A DNA stretch of 5,595 nt from Bacteroidota bacterium (GTDB lineage: Bacteria > Bacteroidota > Bacteroidia > Bacteroidales > VadinHA17). Location: contig JAKLFN010000146.1 in assembly GCA_022711195.1 (NCBI GenBank), positions 1 through 5,595 of the forward strand, given 5' to 3'. The first letter of the stretch is position 1, and each line of letters starts with the position of its first letter. Below the pieces are notes generated by a model. That model saw only the letters and a program-made list of their open reading frames with translations. It searched no databases and was not told the DNA's origin. Of the stretch, positions 5,403 to 5,595 are shown one piece after another. A program made the translations under genes and the position numbers.

Positions 5403-5595
5403 ATGATATACAGTACAGACTACCATATTCATACCACATACAGTGATGGCAGGTCTGTTCCTGAAGACTATGTTGCCCAGGCTCTGAATACAGGGCTGAA
5501 AGAAATTGGTTTTTCCGAACACCTGACCTTATTCCGCGAACCGGAAGACTGGAACATAAAACCGGCTGATATAGAGCCATATATGAATCATATAA
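5403..5595 (+). CDS. PHP-domain phosphoesterase, histidinol-phosphatase-like (5' part only)
   Basis: The first 64 codons of a gene that continues past the window edge. The N-terminus has PHP motif I, DYHIHTTYSDG (residues 6-16, with metal ligands H8 and H10 and D15), and motif II, GFSEH (36-40, with H40). The following LTLFREPEDWNIKPADIEPYMNHI resembles the corresponding stretch of HisJ/HisK-type histidinol-phosphatases, which dephosphorylate histidinol phosphate in histidine biosynthesis using a trinuclear metal site. With only a quarter or so of the protein visible, other PHP phosphoesterases cannot be excluded. The ATG at 5403 is chosen because a stop codon (TAA, 5400-5402) lies directly before it in frame and the motif begins five residues later, as is usual for the family. 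It diverges from the Crp/Fnr regulator gene. Confidence 0.85.
   Translation, partial: MIYSTDYHIHTTYSDGRSVPEDYVAQALNTGLKEIGFSEHLTLFREPEDWNIKPADIEPYMNHI

Noticed and set aside
5311..5580. Minus-strand open frame of 89 codons
   Set aside because: It overlaps the PHP coding start on the opposite strand; the PHP metal-binding motifs make the plus strand the real one.

Overview
The window looks like an ordinary chromosomal segment of a Bacteroidota bacterium, probably a Bacteroidales-like lineage. The signs are a moderately AT-rich genome, start codons without Shine-Dalgarno sequences, two exact matches to the Bacteroidota -7 promoter element TAnnTTTG, a phosphofructokinase with pyrophosphate-type active-site residues, a secreted M14 peptidase of a type frequent in this phylum, and a Crp/Fnr regulator of the CRP-like group common there. 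The exact genus cannot be read from the sequence.

Layout. Positions 1-95 hold an intergenic palindromic repeat and a half-copy of it. A minus-strand 6-phosphofructokinase gene (96-1346) follows. A 161-bp divergent spacer separates it from a plus-strand TIGR01777/YfcH-type NAD(P)-dependent epimerase-like gene (1508-2449). That gene converges with, and overlaps by 8 bp, a minus-strand gene for an exported M14 carboxypeptidase-like protein (2442-4358). Upstream of the peptidase, on the same strand and 49 bp away, lies a Crp/Fnr-family regulator (4408-5103, GTG start). A 299-bp AT-rich divergent region (5104-5402) carries a probable regulator promoter, a perfect 9-bp inverted repeat and a spaced TTGAT/ATCAA pair. 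A PHP-domain phosphoesterase gene (histidinol-phosphatase-like) then starts at 5403 and runs off the window.

How the genes relate. Nothing here forms an obvious pathway. The phosphofructokinase is central glycolysis, the epimerase-like protein is an uncharacterised oxidoreductase, and the peptidase is exported. The regulator and peptidase are co-directional and could share a transcript. The regulator and the PHP gene share a divergent control region. I see no phage, insertion sequence, CRISPR array, tRNA, rRNA or defence system, and no clear new multi-gene system.

The points most worth a second look are the peptidase's variant zinc site (Asp where the third ligand His is expected) together with its acidic calcium-type loops, the N-terminal cysteine cluster of the regulator, the operator-like inverted repeats between the regulator and the PHP gene, and the palindromic repeat at the left edge.
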